A stretch of 28,405 bases of DNA, taken from the NCBI GenBank assembly GCA_010014835.2, contig JAAAKB020000014.1, positions 925,163 to 953,567 on the forward strand, in the 5' to 3' direction. The translations under genes and the position numbers were made by a program. Within the stretch, counting starts at the first letter, position 1. Each line of letters starts with the position of its first letter. The DNA comes from Apostichopus leukothele. Its lineage: Eukaryota; Echinodermata; Holothuroidea; Aspidochirotida; Stichopodidae. This document shows, one piece after another, positions 9,227 through 19,039 of this stretch. The notes under the pieces were generated by a model, which was not told the origin of the DNA, did not search any database, and worked only from the letters and a program-made list of their open reading frames with translations.

Positions 9227-9397
9227 ATGAAGGCTAACTATATCTGGCAGTACCTTGAGCTAACATTTACCTTCCTACTGTGCGCGTATTCTGTTTGCAT
9301 TGTACGTGAAACGGTTGGCAATGAGCTAGCTAAAACAGAGGGGAGTAGAAAAAAAACGGGGCAAAGAGCAAAGGCAACGCTGACACACTTTTCTTAG
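9227..9397 (+). CDS. Candidate 56-aa membrane microprotein, competing with the minus-strand model
   Basis: An ATG at 9227 opens 56 codons to a TAG at 9395-9397. The start reads MKANYIWQYLELT, followed by a hydrophobic segment FTFLLCAYSVCIV about 13 residues long, and then a strongly basic C-terminal half with KKTGQRAKAT. That would give a single membrane anchor with a basic tail. It overlaps, on the opposite strand, the candidate first exon (9271-9300) and intron of the minus-strand model, so at most one is likely coding. No homolog is recognised. Downstream it runs toward the 9465-9550 motif cluster, which would then lie behind it rather than in front. Confidence 0.15.
   Translation: MKANYIWQYLELTFTFLLCAYSVCIVRETVGNELAKTEGSRKKTGQRAKATLTHFS
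9271..9300 (-). CDS. Candidate first coding exon (10 codons) of minus-strand microprotein
   Basis: On the minus strand an ATG at 9300 with A at -3 encodes MQTEYAHSRK and then meets AGGAAG|GTAAAT, a near-consensus splice donor. The exon ends at 9271 and the intron would be 171 bp (9270-9100). Joining to the exon at 9099-9025 keeps the frame. The RFX X-box lies about 200 bp upstream. The model is built only from signals and one small exon, so it is tentative; without splicing the frame stops after 20 codons. Confidence 0.2.
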
Positions 9398-9464
9398 CCA
9401 ACCTTGCCAAAAAAATACAGGATACATTTTTGACATTAAAAATACTTCCATTGATATGATTTAT

Positions 9465-9549
9465 TGACGTAATAATACTGCGCATACTGATGTTCTAGTC
9501 TGTTGCTAGGTAACTTGGATTTTGCAATGATGAGGAGGAGGGATCCAAT
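9465..9549. promoter_or_regulatory. Putative promoter: CRE-like, NRF1-like, X-box and CCAAT motifs clustered
   Basis: Within 85 bp there are TGACGTAA (9465-9472, CRE/ATF-like), TGCGCAT (9479-9485, an NRF1-like half site), GTTGCTAGGTAAC (9502-9514, an RFX X-box matching RYYRYY-N-RRNRAC with both half sites intact) and CCAAT (9545-9549). Such clusters are typical of TATA-less, often bidirectional promoters, and X-boxes are a hallmark of ciliary genes. Open frames diverge from it: minus strand from ATG 9300, plus strand from ATG 9527. Motif presence is seen directly; promoter activity is inferred. Confidence 0.4.
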
Positions 9550-9604
9550 CAAACAGTCCTACTTTAGAAACGATGGTGGATCACCAATTCTAACCTACTT
9601 CTAA
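9527..9604 (+). CDS. Candidate 25-codon plus-strand ORF just after the X-box
   Basis: ATGATGAGGAGG starts 13 bp after the X-box and encodes MMRRRDPIKQ, then SYFRNDGGSPILTYF, then TAA at 9602-9604. A donor-like AAG|GTGATT follows the stop at about 9609. It may be the start of a longer spliced frame, a short upstream ORF in a 5' untranslated region, or chance. No family is recognised. Confidence 0.15.
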   Translation: MMRRRDPIKQSYFRNDGGSPILTYF

Positions 9605-9609
9605 GAAGG

Positions 9610-10055
9610 TGATTAGATGACCTCCGAAACAAAACTTAAAATTCTTAAATTAAAGACAGAAGTTAAAGAATTATCACGATATGTCATATCAATTTCTTAA
9701 CCAGAGAAAAAGGGTATTCTATAGAGACCCATAACAATAACTTAGCATTGAGTTAAATTAATGTGCATGTCAGCAGGCTGGGAAAGTCTACTTGTCTTAA
9801 ATCACACATATAGGCGATGGTAGAAACACTAAGTGAAACACCACATGTTTGACGAAACTGAACCTTCCACTAGTATTATTAACTGCTTGCTAGAGAAATG
9901 ATGCAAAAACAAACACAGTGATACTGATTTATAGATTTCTATGTTCATCAATATTATCTCCTATTACTTCTGACTACACATAATACAAAATGGCCTACTA
10001 TACTTACTGCTACTATCTCCAACAGCTTTAAGTAGCATGCAAATACCACAAACTA
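9610..10055. other. Non-coding stretch, nothing assigned
   Basis: AT-rich sequence without repeat or coding signal. Confidence 0.55.
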
Positions 10056-10057
10056 GA

Positions 10058-10643
10058 GGTGGGAAGGGTGGGAAGCGTATTAAAGTTACTGTCAAACAAC
10101 AGAATCTTAGTATATCATAGTCCCACATAAAAATAGCTTGATGTGGGATTGGTGGGAAAGGGTGGGAAGCGTAAGTTACTGTCAAACAACAGAATCTATC
10201 ACAGTCCCACATAAAAATAGCTTGTTGTCGGATTGGTGGGAAAGTGTGGGATGTGTAAGTTACTGTCAAACAACAGAATCTTTGTATACCATAGACCCAC
10301 ATAAAAATAGCTTGATGTGGGATTGGTGGGAGAGGGTGGCAAGCGTAAGTTACTGTCAAACAACAGAATCTTAGTTTACCATAGTCCCACATAAAAATAG
10401 CTTGATGTACATTTCTGGGATTGTAGGGGCGGTGGGGAGGGGTGGGAAGCGTAAGTTTCTGCCAAACAACAGAATCTTAGTATACCATAGTCCCACATAA
10501 AAATAGCTTGATGTGAATTTGTGGGATTGGAGAGGCGGTGGGGAAGGGTGGGAAGCGTAAGTTACTGCCAAACAACAGAAACCTTAGTATACCATAGTCC
10601 CACATAAAAAATAGCTTGATGTGAATTTGTTGGATTGGAGGGG
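10058..10643. repeat. Tandem repeat, short (about 90 bp) and long (106 bp) unit forms
   Basis: Six units share GGTGGGAAGCGTAAGTTACT, CAAACAACAGAATC, and CCATAGTCCCACATAAAAAT followed by AGCTTGATGTG. Anchors (AAGCG or equivalent) lie at 10073, 10167, 10251, 10341, 10447 and 10553, so spacing is 94, 84, 90, 106 and 106. The last units carry an extra block of about 15 bp including GAGGCGGTGGGG. In the first unit TCCCACAT (10121-10128) pairs perfectly with ATGTGGGA (10141-10148), giving an 8-bp stem with a 12-nt loop. Open frames on both strands here are translations of the repeat. Confidence 0.92.
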
Positions 10644-10644
10644 A

Positions 10645-11985
10645 CGAGGATGCTACCAAGGGATCAACTACCGACAGCTTCTTTTCTTTATTTTGCCCTA
10701 TTATTAAACTAAGGGAAATCTGGAGCCATTATTTCAACAGTACAGGAAAGTCTGTTTTCTATTATCATATAGAAATCATTAGATTGCTATTATTCATCGA
10801 ATGAGATGGGAAGGGAGGGGAAATGTTGGTGTGGGCTTGGGGAGTGATCAAATCAACAAGGTACCATACTTAGGCCAGGGGAACAGAGAGTATAGTTTCC
10901 ATGAGTTGTACAGCCAAGGCTACTTACTACACATATTTGCCTAAATTATCCAGTTTACACAATAATGTTTTTTATCAACTACAATATTTGTAACTATAGC
11001 GAAAACATTGTTGACTAACTTGCACATGAAAATCTTCCTCTCTGTGTTATTTATTTATCCTTGCAGTCTATACTATGCTTGACAGTACCTACAGAGAGTC
11101 AATCAAAAAGTATATGAAATTTTTTACATAATACTGTGGGCAACAAAAGTTGTATAATTGACACAAAATACAACTATTATGTCTATGTCTTCTAACTGCC
11201 ACAGCATATATCACATGCACTGTAGCCCTGAATACACAGCAGCCTGCATGGCATGAATAGGCTACATACAAGAGTAGGCTACATAGAAGCTGCACATCTG
11301 GATCATGCCCTGTGCATAGTATAGTGTTCTTCAGTGCTACATATTCCATACATAGCACTGATTGGCTAAATAAATCTCACTTCAGTGCAACAGGCAATGG
11401 GAATCTCTCTTAATTGGTTTGTCCTTAATGAACCCCAATAATTGCAACAAATACAGATGATTTCATTTCACTAAATATGCTTCTCTGATTCACTGCAATT
11501 CCCTCTGGATAATAACTTCCAATATATAAAGCTCTCTTTAAAGTGCCATCTGGTTTGCAACTATATATATATTAGATCTGAACTTGAAAAGGTTTCTCAT
11601 TAGGAATATTTTTTTTTATTATCACCTCAAATTAATCCCCGAGGACTTTTCTCTTTTACTTTCTTTCTAAACTTTTATACTCTTTAATTACTGACCAAAG
11701 AGGTGACCTCCACGATTATCAGCAAACGTCCATTTTTGTGGAGGTCAGTGGACTGACGAGCATTTTTTTCCCCCTTTCACTTACAGCTGGACAGCAAATT
11801 CCCAGTAGCTTTCAGGTCTCCTTTCACCCCCAGGGGAAATAGAAGAACTGCTGGGACAAATCTAAGTGACCCATCCTAGTAGGCTAAGGATAATTTCGCA
11901 TGTAAGCAAAGTCGTCAAAGGCTTTTGATAAACAAATTGCAATATTTGGATTTTTATGTTTTCTTTTGCAACTTGCTTTTATATG
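10645..11985. other. Non-coding stretch with one short inverted repeat
   Basis: Mostly AT-rich with a G-rich patch near 10804-10845. TGACCTCCAC (11704-11713) and GTGGAGGTCA (11738-11747) form a perfect 10-bp inverted repeat with a 24-nt loop. AGGTCA-type half sites resemble nuclear receptor elements, but the spacing is too wide for a standard dimer site. The 89-codon minus frame at 11089-11358 has no recognisable domain. Confidence 0.5.
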
Positions 11986-11989
11986 CCTA

Positions 11990-12560
11990 AAGAGGATAGT
12001 GGATGAGCAGAGCTTTTCAAATGCTCCAAAAAATTACCGCTGAACCGGGCTCAAGTTAAAGTACATTTCCAAGTGGACGTAGAGTTCCCATTGGCTACAA
12101 GGAGGTTAATGACCTATTCGTCCGTTCGGCGAGGAAGATAAACGCTAATTTCTGTTATTTTAAAAACCAGCCTAGAGGAAGGTGGGCCTCCGAGAAAGGT
12201 AAGAGATTGGAGGGTTTTTGAAGCGTTTCCACCTTGTCTTTAATCGCACCAGATGACCAGTTAGATCATATATCCAAGGTCATTTTCAATCCGCTGAATT
12301 ATCGGAGGGGCAAATCAAAATTTACATTCATCCCTCTGGAGAAAAGATAAGAGCACCAACAAAAATTTGACTAAAAGAAGAAAATCTTTTAAGGATTCAA
12401 ATTTCAAGCTCTTTCTTCCTTGAGAGAATTAAAAGAGTGCAAACAAAAGTTGACATTTCAACTAAATCATTTTTTTTTTACCAAAAATATCATCCAAAAC
12501 TAATTCTTCTCAATCCTAGCCGGAATGAGCCGTGTCCTTGACGAGTCAAAATAACGAGAG
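11990..12560. promoter_or_regulatory. CpG-retaining patch with a consensus splice donor
   Basis: About 16 to 20 CpGs in 570-600 bp, clustered near 12118-12135 (TCCGTTCGGCGAGG), against a depleted background. An inverted CCAAT (ATTGG) is at about 12091. CGAGAAAG|GTAAGA puts a near-perfect donor at 12199-12204, so a non-coding exon ending at 12198 is plausible. None of the three frames across it stays open from an ATG, so a 5' untranslated exon fits better than a coding one. This is inference from signals only. Confidence 0.3.
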
Positions 12561-12739
12561 ACGTTTCTCGGAAAAGTTTCTTAAATACTTAAAAAGACGA
12601 GCAAGTGCCACCTCAAAACTGAAGGAAACTACGAATCATTTTATCCCTCTCTTGAAACAATATCAAAAGATTACCACCCGTTTTTATAAAAGACAAATAA
12701 TAAAATTTGCTATTTCATATACCAAAGCAAAAGGATAGG

Positions 12740-14380
12740 TAAGAATGATTCAAAACTAGCCCAAGACTGGAATAAATGTACACAGGAGGTCAACTAATTG
12801 CAAGAACCAGGATGAGAAATCATTTTCAAAGTTACTTTCTCGTTGTTGCGATATCACATGACTTGAGAAAAACATTGCTTTGTTGCTGTTTCTAAAGCTA
12901 CCAATGGTTGAGGCTTACCTACAACTAACAGCATGTGTATCACACGCTTATTGTTTGTCTACAGAAATTTGTCTGCAAAACAGGTTTGAACACAAAGATA
13001 ATGAACTACTTCAAATGAAGTAGTACGATTTATTCATTTATTCGTGATATCGCGATTCCATTGTTCGGCCGGCCTGTCTACTGGGTGAAAATGCATCTAT
13101 TGTCTACTGTCTGAAAATGCATCTACCTCTAACACTCAATCAACAAATGCAGCAAAAACCAACAGATACAATTCATCAGGTAACCGTTTTTGTTACGGTA
13201 TTAAATGAACTCAGAAATTGCAATGTGCAACAGTAATTTTATACAATGAAGCTGGAACAATGCATTACAATAGCTGGGAATTAGAACTGCACGGCTAGTC
13301 AAGAGGAACGAACCCACCCTCGTTTCTTACCCCTTGAAAGGTTACATCAGCTTGAGTGTGGTATAAGCCCTGCACTGTGCACTTGTTCATTGCCCTTGAT
13401 TCTTAGCATGAATATACTTGCATGTTTAATATAAATGTCATTTAATTACATGTATCAACTATCAAAGCTCAAATGTTTGGATATTAAAACCTTTCCACAC
13501 ACATTATTCTTCTTCTTTTTTTCTTTTTTTCTGTGTGTGAATTTGTTCAATTTGGTTCACAATTGATTCACACAAGCACACTATATACACTAGATTATAA
13601 ACAAAGATGGTATGTAACTTAGTATTCAGTTACTACATAAGTTAAAGCAAAACGGGCCGCAACGGGCATACAAATTTGAGTAAATTTATTACAAAATTAG
13701 TTATTCTTAAAAATTCTCAAAATGTTTTAGAAATCTTGTTCATGACAATAAAGAAATTTCACTAGAACAAAGAGGTATCAAATGTGTGTATATATCTATC
13801 TATATATATATATCTATATCTATAAATATATTATACATTCAATTTGGAAAATTAGGTCAGGTCAACAATTTAAATTATATTACAAACAATACTGATGTTT
13901 TAACAAAACTCTATGCTTGTTTTTAACTCATTAATTATGTACATCCCACAATGATTTGAGCGCAACATTTCAAACATATCCAAGACAAATCTGTAGACAT
14001 TGGTAGGGAAATTAAATCACCTGTGTAACACTGAGCTATCATTTAATGGTAAAAGTATTTGTTCTTTACTATCATGGTGTTGTTAAGATATTTATACAAT
14101 AACAAAGGTATATGGTGATATGAGTGTTTGCCTCCATTATTGTTTGTCAAAGATGCCTAGATATCACAATATTTAATCTGATGGAAAGTTGGAAACAAAC
14201 ATAAAACAAGAATTTATACATATAAAATCAAAGTAACTTTATATGGATTTTTTTAACTGAACTGCTGTTTCTTCTATTTCCTATGAGTTGATTAGAAATT
14301 TGATTATTAGAAATAAACCAAAATGATATGTTTTTTATATCGATATTTGGACGAAGTAACATTTTCCCAGTTTTCCAAAT
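12740..14380. other. Non-coding stretch with minor repeats
   Basis: ACTACTTC and GAAGTAGT form an 8-bp stem with a 4-nt loop at 13005-13024. A 26-bp unit GTCTACTG..TGAAAATGCATCTA occurs twice in tandem at 13076-13127. A TATATC microsatellite lies at 13789-13830. No coding signal was recognised. Confidence 0.6.
13789..13830 (+). repeat. TATATC/TA microsatellite
   Basis: Interrupted run of TATATC and TA units. Confidence 0.85.
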
Positions 14381-14382
14381 TA

Positions 14383-14500
14383 ATGAAGGGCGGGGCTTGT
14401 ATGAAGTATCAAAATTTTGTTGAAATGGGAGGGGCTTGTATGAAGAATCACAATATTGTTGAAATGGGAGGGGCTTGTATGAAGTATCACAAAACTGTTT
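14383..14500 (+). repeat. 39-bp tandem repeat, three copies
   Basis: GGGGCTTGTATGAAG followed by A/T-rich text ending in TTGTT and GAAATGGGA recurs every 39 bp. Since 39 is a multiple of 3, the plus strand reads an in-frame 13-residue repeat containing GGACMK. The host frame (14323-14529) has no recognisable protein character outside the repeat, so this is treated as a minisatellite. Confidence 0.9.
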
Positions 14501-14525
14501 GTAGGGGAACCAACAAAAATGATGA

Positions 14526-15000
14526 TTAATCGATACGGAAAACTTCATATCATCGTTGCAAAATGAATATATATCGATACAAATAATCTGATATCATATA
14601 TAACAAAGCTAGATATCATCGATGCAAAAAACCTGTACACAACATGTTCCTTTGTTTGTTTGTTTATGGGAGAGCCTACAAAAAATGAATATATATCGAT
14701 ACAAATCATCTGATATTATATATGTAACAAAGCTAGATATCATCGATGCAAAATATTTGTACACAACATGTTTCTTTGTTTGTTTGTTTGTGGGAGAGGC
14801 TACAAAACTGAAGATATATCGATACAAATAATCAGATATCATATATACAAAGCTAGATATCATCGATGCAAAATACCTGTACACAACATGTTTGTGGGGG
14901 AGCCTACAAAGATAAGATATATGGATACGAATAATCTGACAATCGTATATAACAAAGCTAGATATCATCACTGCAAAACATCTACACAACATGTTTACTG
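14526..15000. repeat. Tandem repeat of about 122 bp, four copies plus a partial one
   Basis: Units carry ATATATCGATACAAATAATC, then ACAAAGCTAGATATCATCGA, TGCAAAA, TGTACACAACATGTT, and a GTTTGTTTGTTT run before GGGAGAGCCTACAAA. Anchors lie at 14573, 14695, 14818 and 14921, with spacing 122, 123 and 103. The third unit is deleted in the GTTTG-rich part. A partial copy (TCGATACGGAAAACTTCATA) precedes at 14530. The unit is rich in ATCGAT, GATATC and TGTACA palindromes. Open frames of 69 to 133 codons across it on both strands are repeat translations. Confidence 0.93.
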
Positions 15001-15004
15001 TTCC

Positions 15005-16395
15005 ACCCATAATGTAGTCATGAAGTATTTTATTCTGCTAGGTACCAAAGTAAGATGAAAAAGCCCTCTAGTTATATTGGTACATTGGTAAATATTGTCT
15101 TAGCTTTTTTTAAGATGTTAGTTAACAGATTCTACATCCTCAAAAGGCATTTTCATCAGAATGCAGGCTTTTTTCCATTCTATATTGAAGACCCGGTAAG
15201 ATTCGGTAATTAAGCCAAATTAAGAATATCTCCTATTTTGAAAGTTTAAACAAGAAAATATATAGTTTACCAATGATCAATATTTAATGCCATATGTCTG
15301 CATAAAAGAAACCTCATTGATATTTCAATCATATTTTTAATGAATTCATCAGACAAAATGCATATATGGTGTTCGTCAAAGAGTGCACAAGCTGAGTCAT
15401 TATCGCCACATAGAGTGGCAGCAGTAACTGTAGCTGTTAATTAGCTGTTAATGTTACTAACTAATTATGTTTTATTCAATATTGTAATAAATAAATATAT
15501 AGGTTTGGTACATCTCTATAGGGTAACTGTAGGAGATAATACCTGTACATATTCAGAAAGGGATTGGAAGGAAAGGGGTGTGGGGCAAGTGAAAAGACGA
15601 TGATAAGATTTTTTAACCTTTAATTAATTTTGTCTTTGGTCAAGGATTCGAAGCTGTTTTTGTGATGTGAAAGGAGGAAGGGAACAATTTTTTCTGTTCT
15701 GGAAAGCGACCCACGATGCAATACATTGGAAAATATTAATGCCCATGACTTTAGAAGGTAGGAGGGGAAATGGGAAGTAGAGGAGGTGCAGATGAGGGGG
15801 TGGAGGAGAAATGGAGGAAGGGGAGGATGGGGTTTGTGGTGGTGACTGATATTACTAATGTATTATATTCATTGTACAGCAAGGAAACCTTTGCACACAG
15901 TTTATAATTTAATTACTGCAATGATTTCTGTGAAGATCCCAAGAATGCTGCAGAGAATGATGTTGTTCTATTTTAAAGTACATCGCACTTTCACTGATAC
16001 TACCTTTCATCAAAGTCACATGGAAGATTGTATGACCACTCATTTACACTAGGATGGTACCAGCACTCTTACTATAGTAACAGGCCAACTTAAGGAGACT
16101 CACACTAACAGGTAAGAAACAATGTTTATGGCCAGAATATCTCAGAACACCCCCCCCCCCCTGCCAAAAAAAAATATATATATTACCCCTTTCACAATAG
16201 AAATTGATATCCCATGCTTCTCAGAAACTTTATCATGGTATCTTGTTCTTATTTCTTCATGGTACCCCAACAACACAGCAGAGAGAATCAAAGAAATTCC
16301 TAACATGATAAGTACACAAAATGGTAAAAATAGTTTCAGTGAATTTTGCGACGGACAAAAATAATGATGAAATCCGGAGTCTCAAATTTCCATCA
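15005..16395. other. Non-coding stretch with a polypurine tract
   Basis: AT-rich, with a nearly pure purine G/A-rich tract from about 15757 to 15840 and a poly-C run at 16150-16161. A 64-codon frame (15858-16052) and a donor-like CAG|GTAAGAA at 16111-16117 are visible but do not form a convincing exon. Confidence 0.5.
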
Positions 16396-16404
16396 CTAAA
16401 TTAA

Positions 16405-16510
16405 TTTTATATAATTAATCATGAGGGAGGGGGGGGGGGTGTGGGGATGGGGGGTCTGACAAGGATCTATCGTACAGTGCACTTTAGATAGTTATTATAC
16501 ACAAATGGTG
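16405..16510 (+). repeat. Left copy of a gap-flanking duplication
   Basis: From 16441 to 16506 the sequence matches 17101-17166 at an exact offset of 660 bp with five mismatches in 66. Looser similarity (G run, AAT-rich flank) extends further left. The copy runs straight into the assembly gap. Confidence 0.8.
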
Positions 16511-16610
16511 NNNNNNNNNNNNNNNNNNNNNNNNNNNNNNNNNNNNNNNNNNNNNNNNNNNNNNNNNNNNNNNNNNNNNNNNNNNNNNNNNNNNNNNNNN
16601 NNNNNNNNNN
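16511..16610. other. Assembly gap (100 N)
   Basis: Exactly 100 N, the conventional size for a gap of unknown length, so real distance across it is unknown. Frames spanning it are meaningless. Confidence 0.99.
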
Positions 16611-16625
16611 GAAAAAGATATATAG

Positions 16626-16673
16626 GTGGGGTGAGGTGGAGGGGGGTGGGGGGTTGGTGGGGGGGGGGGGGGT

Positions 16674-16706
<33 letters not shown>
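16626..16706 (+). repeat. G-rich low-complexity tract with a 33-nt G run
   Basis: After the gap comes GTGGG/GGGGT text and then an unbroken run of 33 G (16674-16706). It can form G-quadruplexes and is hard to sequence, which probably explains the adjacent gap. Its length is unreliable. The poly-Pro and poly-Gly frames over it are artefacts. Confidence 0.9.
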
Positions 16707-17056
16707 CTTTACCCAAATTTGCTTCGATATATATAACGTACGCATTGCTGGGTAAAAGAAAAATTGCCCAATTTTGTTTTCAAGAATTGAGAGAGAAATA
16801 ATTTTGTCATGGAGATACAAACGGTGATAACATTTTTTTTTCATATAGTTACCTTTAGAAACCTTGGAGTAAGTTTCAAAATGACGCTGTCGAGTCATTT
16901 AAGGACTAGAATTAACAATGCGATCCTTTATAAGAAAATCCATTATTTTATTTTATGCTAATTTCTCTTATAGATTTAGACGAGATTGTATATTTTGGAA
17001 CAAAACTATTTATATAACAATTAATATATAATACCTGCTTTATAATTTTGATATTG

Positions 17057-17166
17057 TAATTTGTGTTATGTAAATTATGATGGGGGGGGGGGGGGTTGTT
17101 GTGGGGATGGGGAGGATGACAATGATCTATCCTACAGTGCACTTTAGATAGTTATTATACACAAAT
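17057..17166 (+). repeat. Right copy of the gap-flanking duplication
   Basis: TAATTTG..AATTATGATGGGG, then a G run, GTGGGGATGGGG and CACTTTAGATAGTTATTATA correspond to the left copy at 16405-16510. Sequence immediately after it (TGTAGCAGCC) is not present before the gap. Confidence 0.8.
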
Positions 17167-17302
17167 GTGTAGCAGCCTATACTCATTTTAGATATTATCT
17201 TTGTTAGTTAATCCTGAAGTTGTCCTTCTATGCATCCCACTTCCCAATCGAGGACATCACACATTAATGTGCAGTGCATTCATCCAAATTAAGTGAAAAT
17301 AA

Positions 17303-17848
17303 TCTATACCAACAGGAAATAAAGTACTACCTCAAACATCAGACTTTGTTATCCTTTTATACTTTACACAGTAATCTATTTCTTATATATACTTTACACA
17401 GTAATCTAAACCAACAGGAAATAGAAAGTAAGTGAATTTTATGTTTTATATCTCAAGAAAGTTGCATCAATGCGTTAAACAAACTCATGGGTTTTTAAGT
17501 ACTACCTCAAACCTCAGACTTTGTTATCCTTTTATAATTTACACAGTAATCTATTACTTATACATACTTTACACAGTAATATATTACTTATATATACTTT
17601 ACACAGTAATCTATACCAACAGGAAATAAAAATTCATTGAAGATTATGTTTTATATCTCAAAAATGCAGAAAGTTGCATCAATGTGCTAAACAAACTCCT
17701 GGCTTGTAAGTACTTCCTCAAACCTCAGACTTTGTTATCCTTTTACTGTATACTTTACACAGTAATCTATTACTTATATATACTTTACACAGTAATCTAT
17801 TACTTATATATACTTTACACAGTAATCTATACCAACAGGAAATAAAAG
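17303..17848 (+). repeat. Nested tandem repeat: 30-bp units inside an outer unit of about 175-211 bp
   Basis: The inner unit TACTTTACACAGTAATCTAT plus TACTTATATA (30 bp) occurs in blocks of two, three and three copies. Each block is followed by ACCAACAGGAAATA, preceded by CCTCAAACCTCAGACTTTGT and ATCCTTTTA, and separated by TTTTATATCTCAAGAAAG-type and GTTGCATCAATG text. Outer anchors (GTACTACC or GTACTTCC) are at 17324, 17499 and 17710. The spacing difference mostly equals one extra inner unit. The frame 17432-17629 is repeat translation. Confidence 0.93.
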
Positions 17849-17849
17849 G

Positions 17850-19030
17850 AGAGAGTGATATAATTAAAAGTGCATTGACACATATTGTTTAGTACAGTTC
17901 AAATTAATGAATACTGAAGTATGTAGAGTACAGGGAGAGACACTGAACCTTTGTCAACCAATTATGGGTGTGGAAGTAAAAATTATACCATTAGTGTGAC
18001 CCCCAAAGAGAAAAAAAGTCAATGTTTGCAGTTTGCAAGGGGATACCCTCTACAATAGCTCTTCTGGTAACAAGATACCACACCAACAACGATTGCAGTC
18101 TTTTTTTTTCCTGCTTTAATTTTTTAGTCATATAGCAGAAGAGTCAGTAAAATGTGAATAAAATCAAGCAGTAGATTTAACAAATTAATTCATCTCAGGA
18201 AATAAAAAAACAGCTTCCCAAGACCGTTTTAAAGTATTATTATCGCCTAATAACATCTCAAATCTAAATTAAATCTACGTTTTTATTCTCTTCCAGTAAT
18301 TTCATTTCATAACTCATCAGGGAATTTCATCTTAGCGAGAAATCCCGACAAGAAGATGCAAACTTGTGTCGTAAAATATGACGAAAGATTAACAACAGGG
18401 AGGGAATAAAAAATTATGAAATAGATTTGAAAACGATGATCAAATTTTATTTTAATATATTTGGTCTTGGTCTCAAAGGAAATATGTTTGAGGCTACACG
18501 TAAAAGATAATTGATACATTTCTCTATCAAAAGCCTCCCTCCCTAAACGTTCCTATCAATATGAATAAACAACAGTGAATAAATTAACTCAATCACTCTG
18601 CTCACAGGAACCGAACCACTACCCCCCCCCCCCAAAAAAAAAGAAGCACATTACCTTTTTGAAGTTTGGAAAATTTTAAGAGAATCAATATAGTTTGGAA
18701 AAATTTTAATAGAATCAATATACATTCAAAACTACCAACATTTTCAAACATTTTTTACTGATGCCAATTTGAAATAAATATTTGTCCATTTTACCATAAT
18801 TTTTTTGTTACTTTGACTAGTTTAATATTTATTACGACAGTGTAAAAGTAACTGTGAGTTTTCGTTTTATATCAAGATCAGTTCTTTCCCTTCAGTTTAA
18901 TAATGCTCATTTTGATATCAATAATTTGCAAATTGAAATATGTTCTCCTCTACTATTCAGTATCTGGGCAATGGTTATCTATATGATTTCAAACAGACTT
19001 GTAGTATGATAAGTATACAACAACATGGGT
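17850..19030. other. AT-rich non-coding stretch with a 29-30-bp tandem duplication
   Basis: AGTTTGGAAAATTTTAAG followed by AGAATCAATAT is duplicated in tandem at 18663-18721. A poly-C/poly-A junction lies near 18622-18642. No coding signal. Confidence 0.6.
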
Positions 19031-19039
19031 AAGAGATAA

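Noticed and set aside
9964-10392. 142-codon minus-strand frame with Cys/Pro-rich repeats
   Set aside because: It is simply the translation of the tandem repeat at 10058-10643; the unit is non-coding in composition and its length varies by non-multiples of 3.
12532-12738. 68-codon Lys-rich plus-strand frame
   Set aside because: It starts at GTG; the nearby ATG at 12525 is in another frame and stops after nine codons.
14609-15010. 133-codon minus-strand and shorter plus-strand frames
   Set aside because: They translate the 122-bp repeat; repeated stretches appear in shifted frames on both strands.
16467-16898. Frames with poly-Pro or poly-Gly and unknown residues
   Set aside because: They cross the N gap and the G run, so they are not real sequence.
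16929-16941. Second copy of the MITE arm (TATAAGAAAATCC)
   Set aside because: Only 13 AT-rich bases match and no opposite arm is nearby, so chance is likely.
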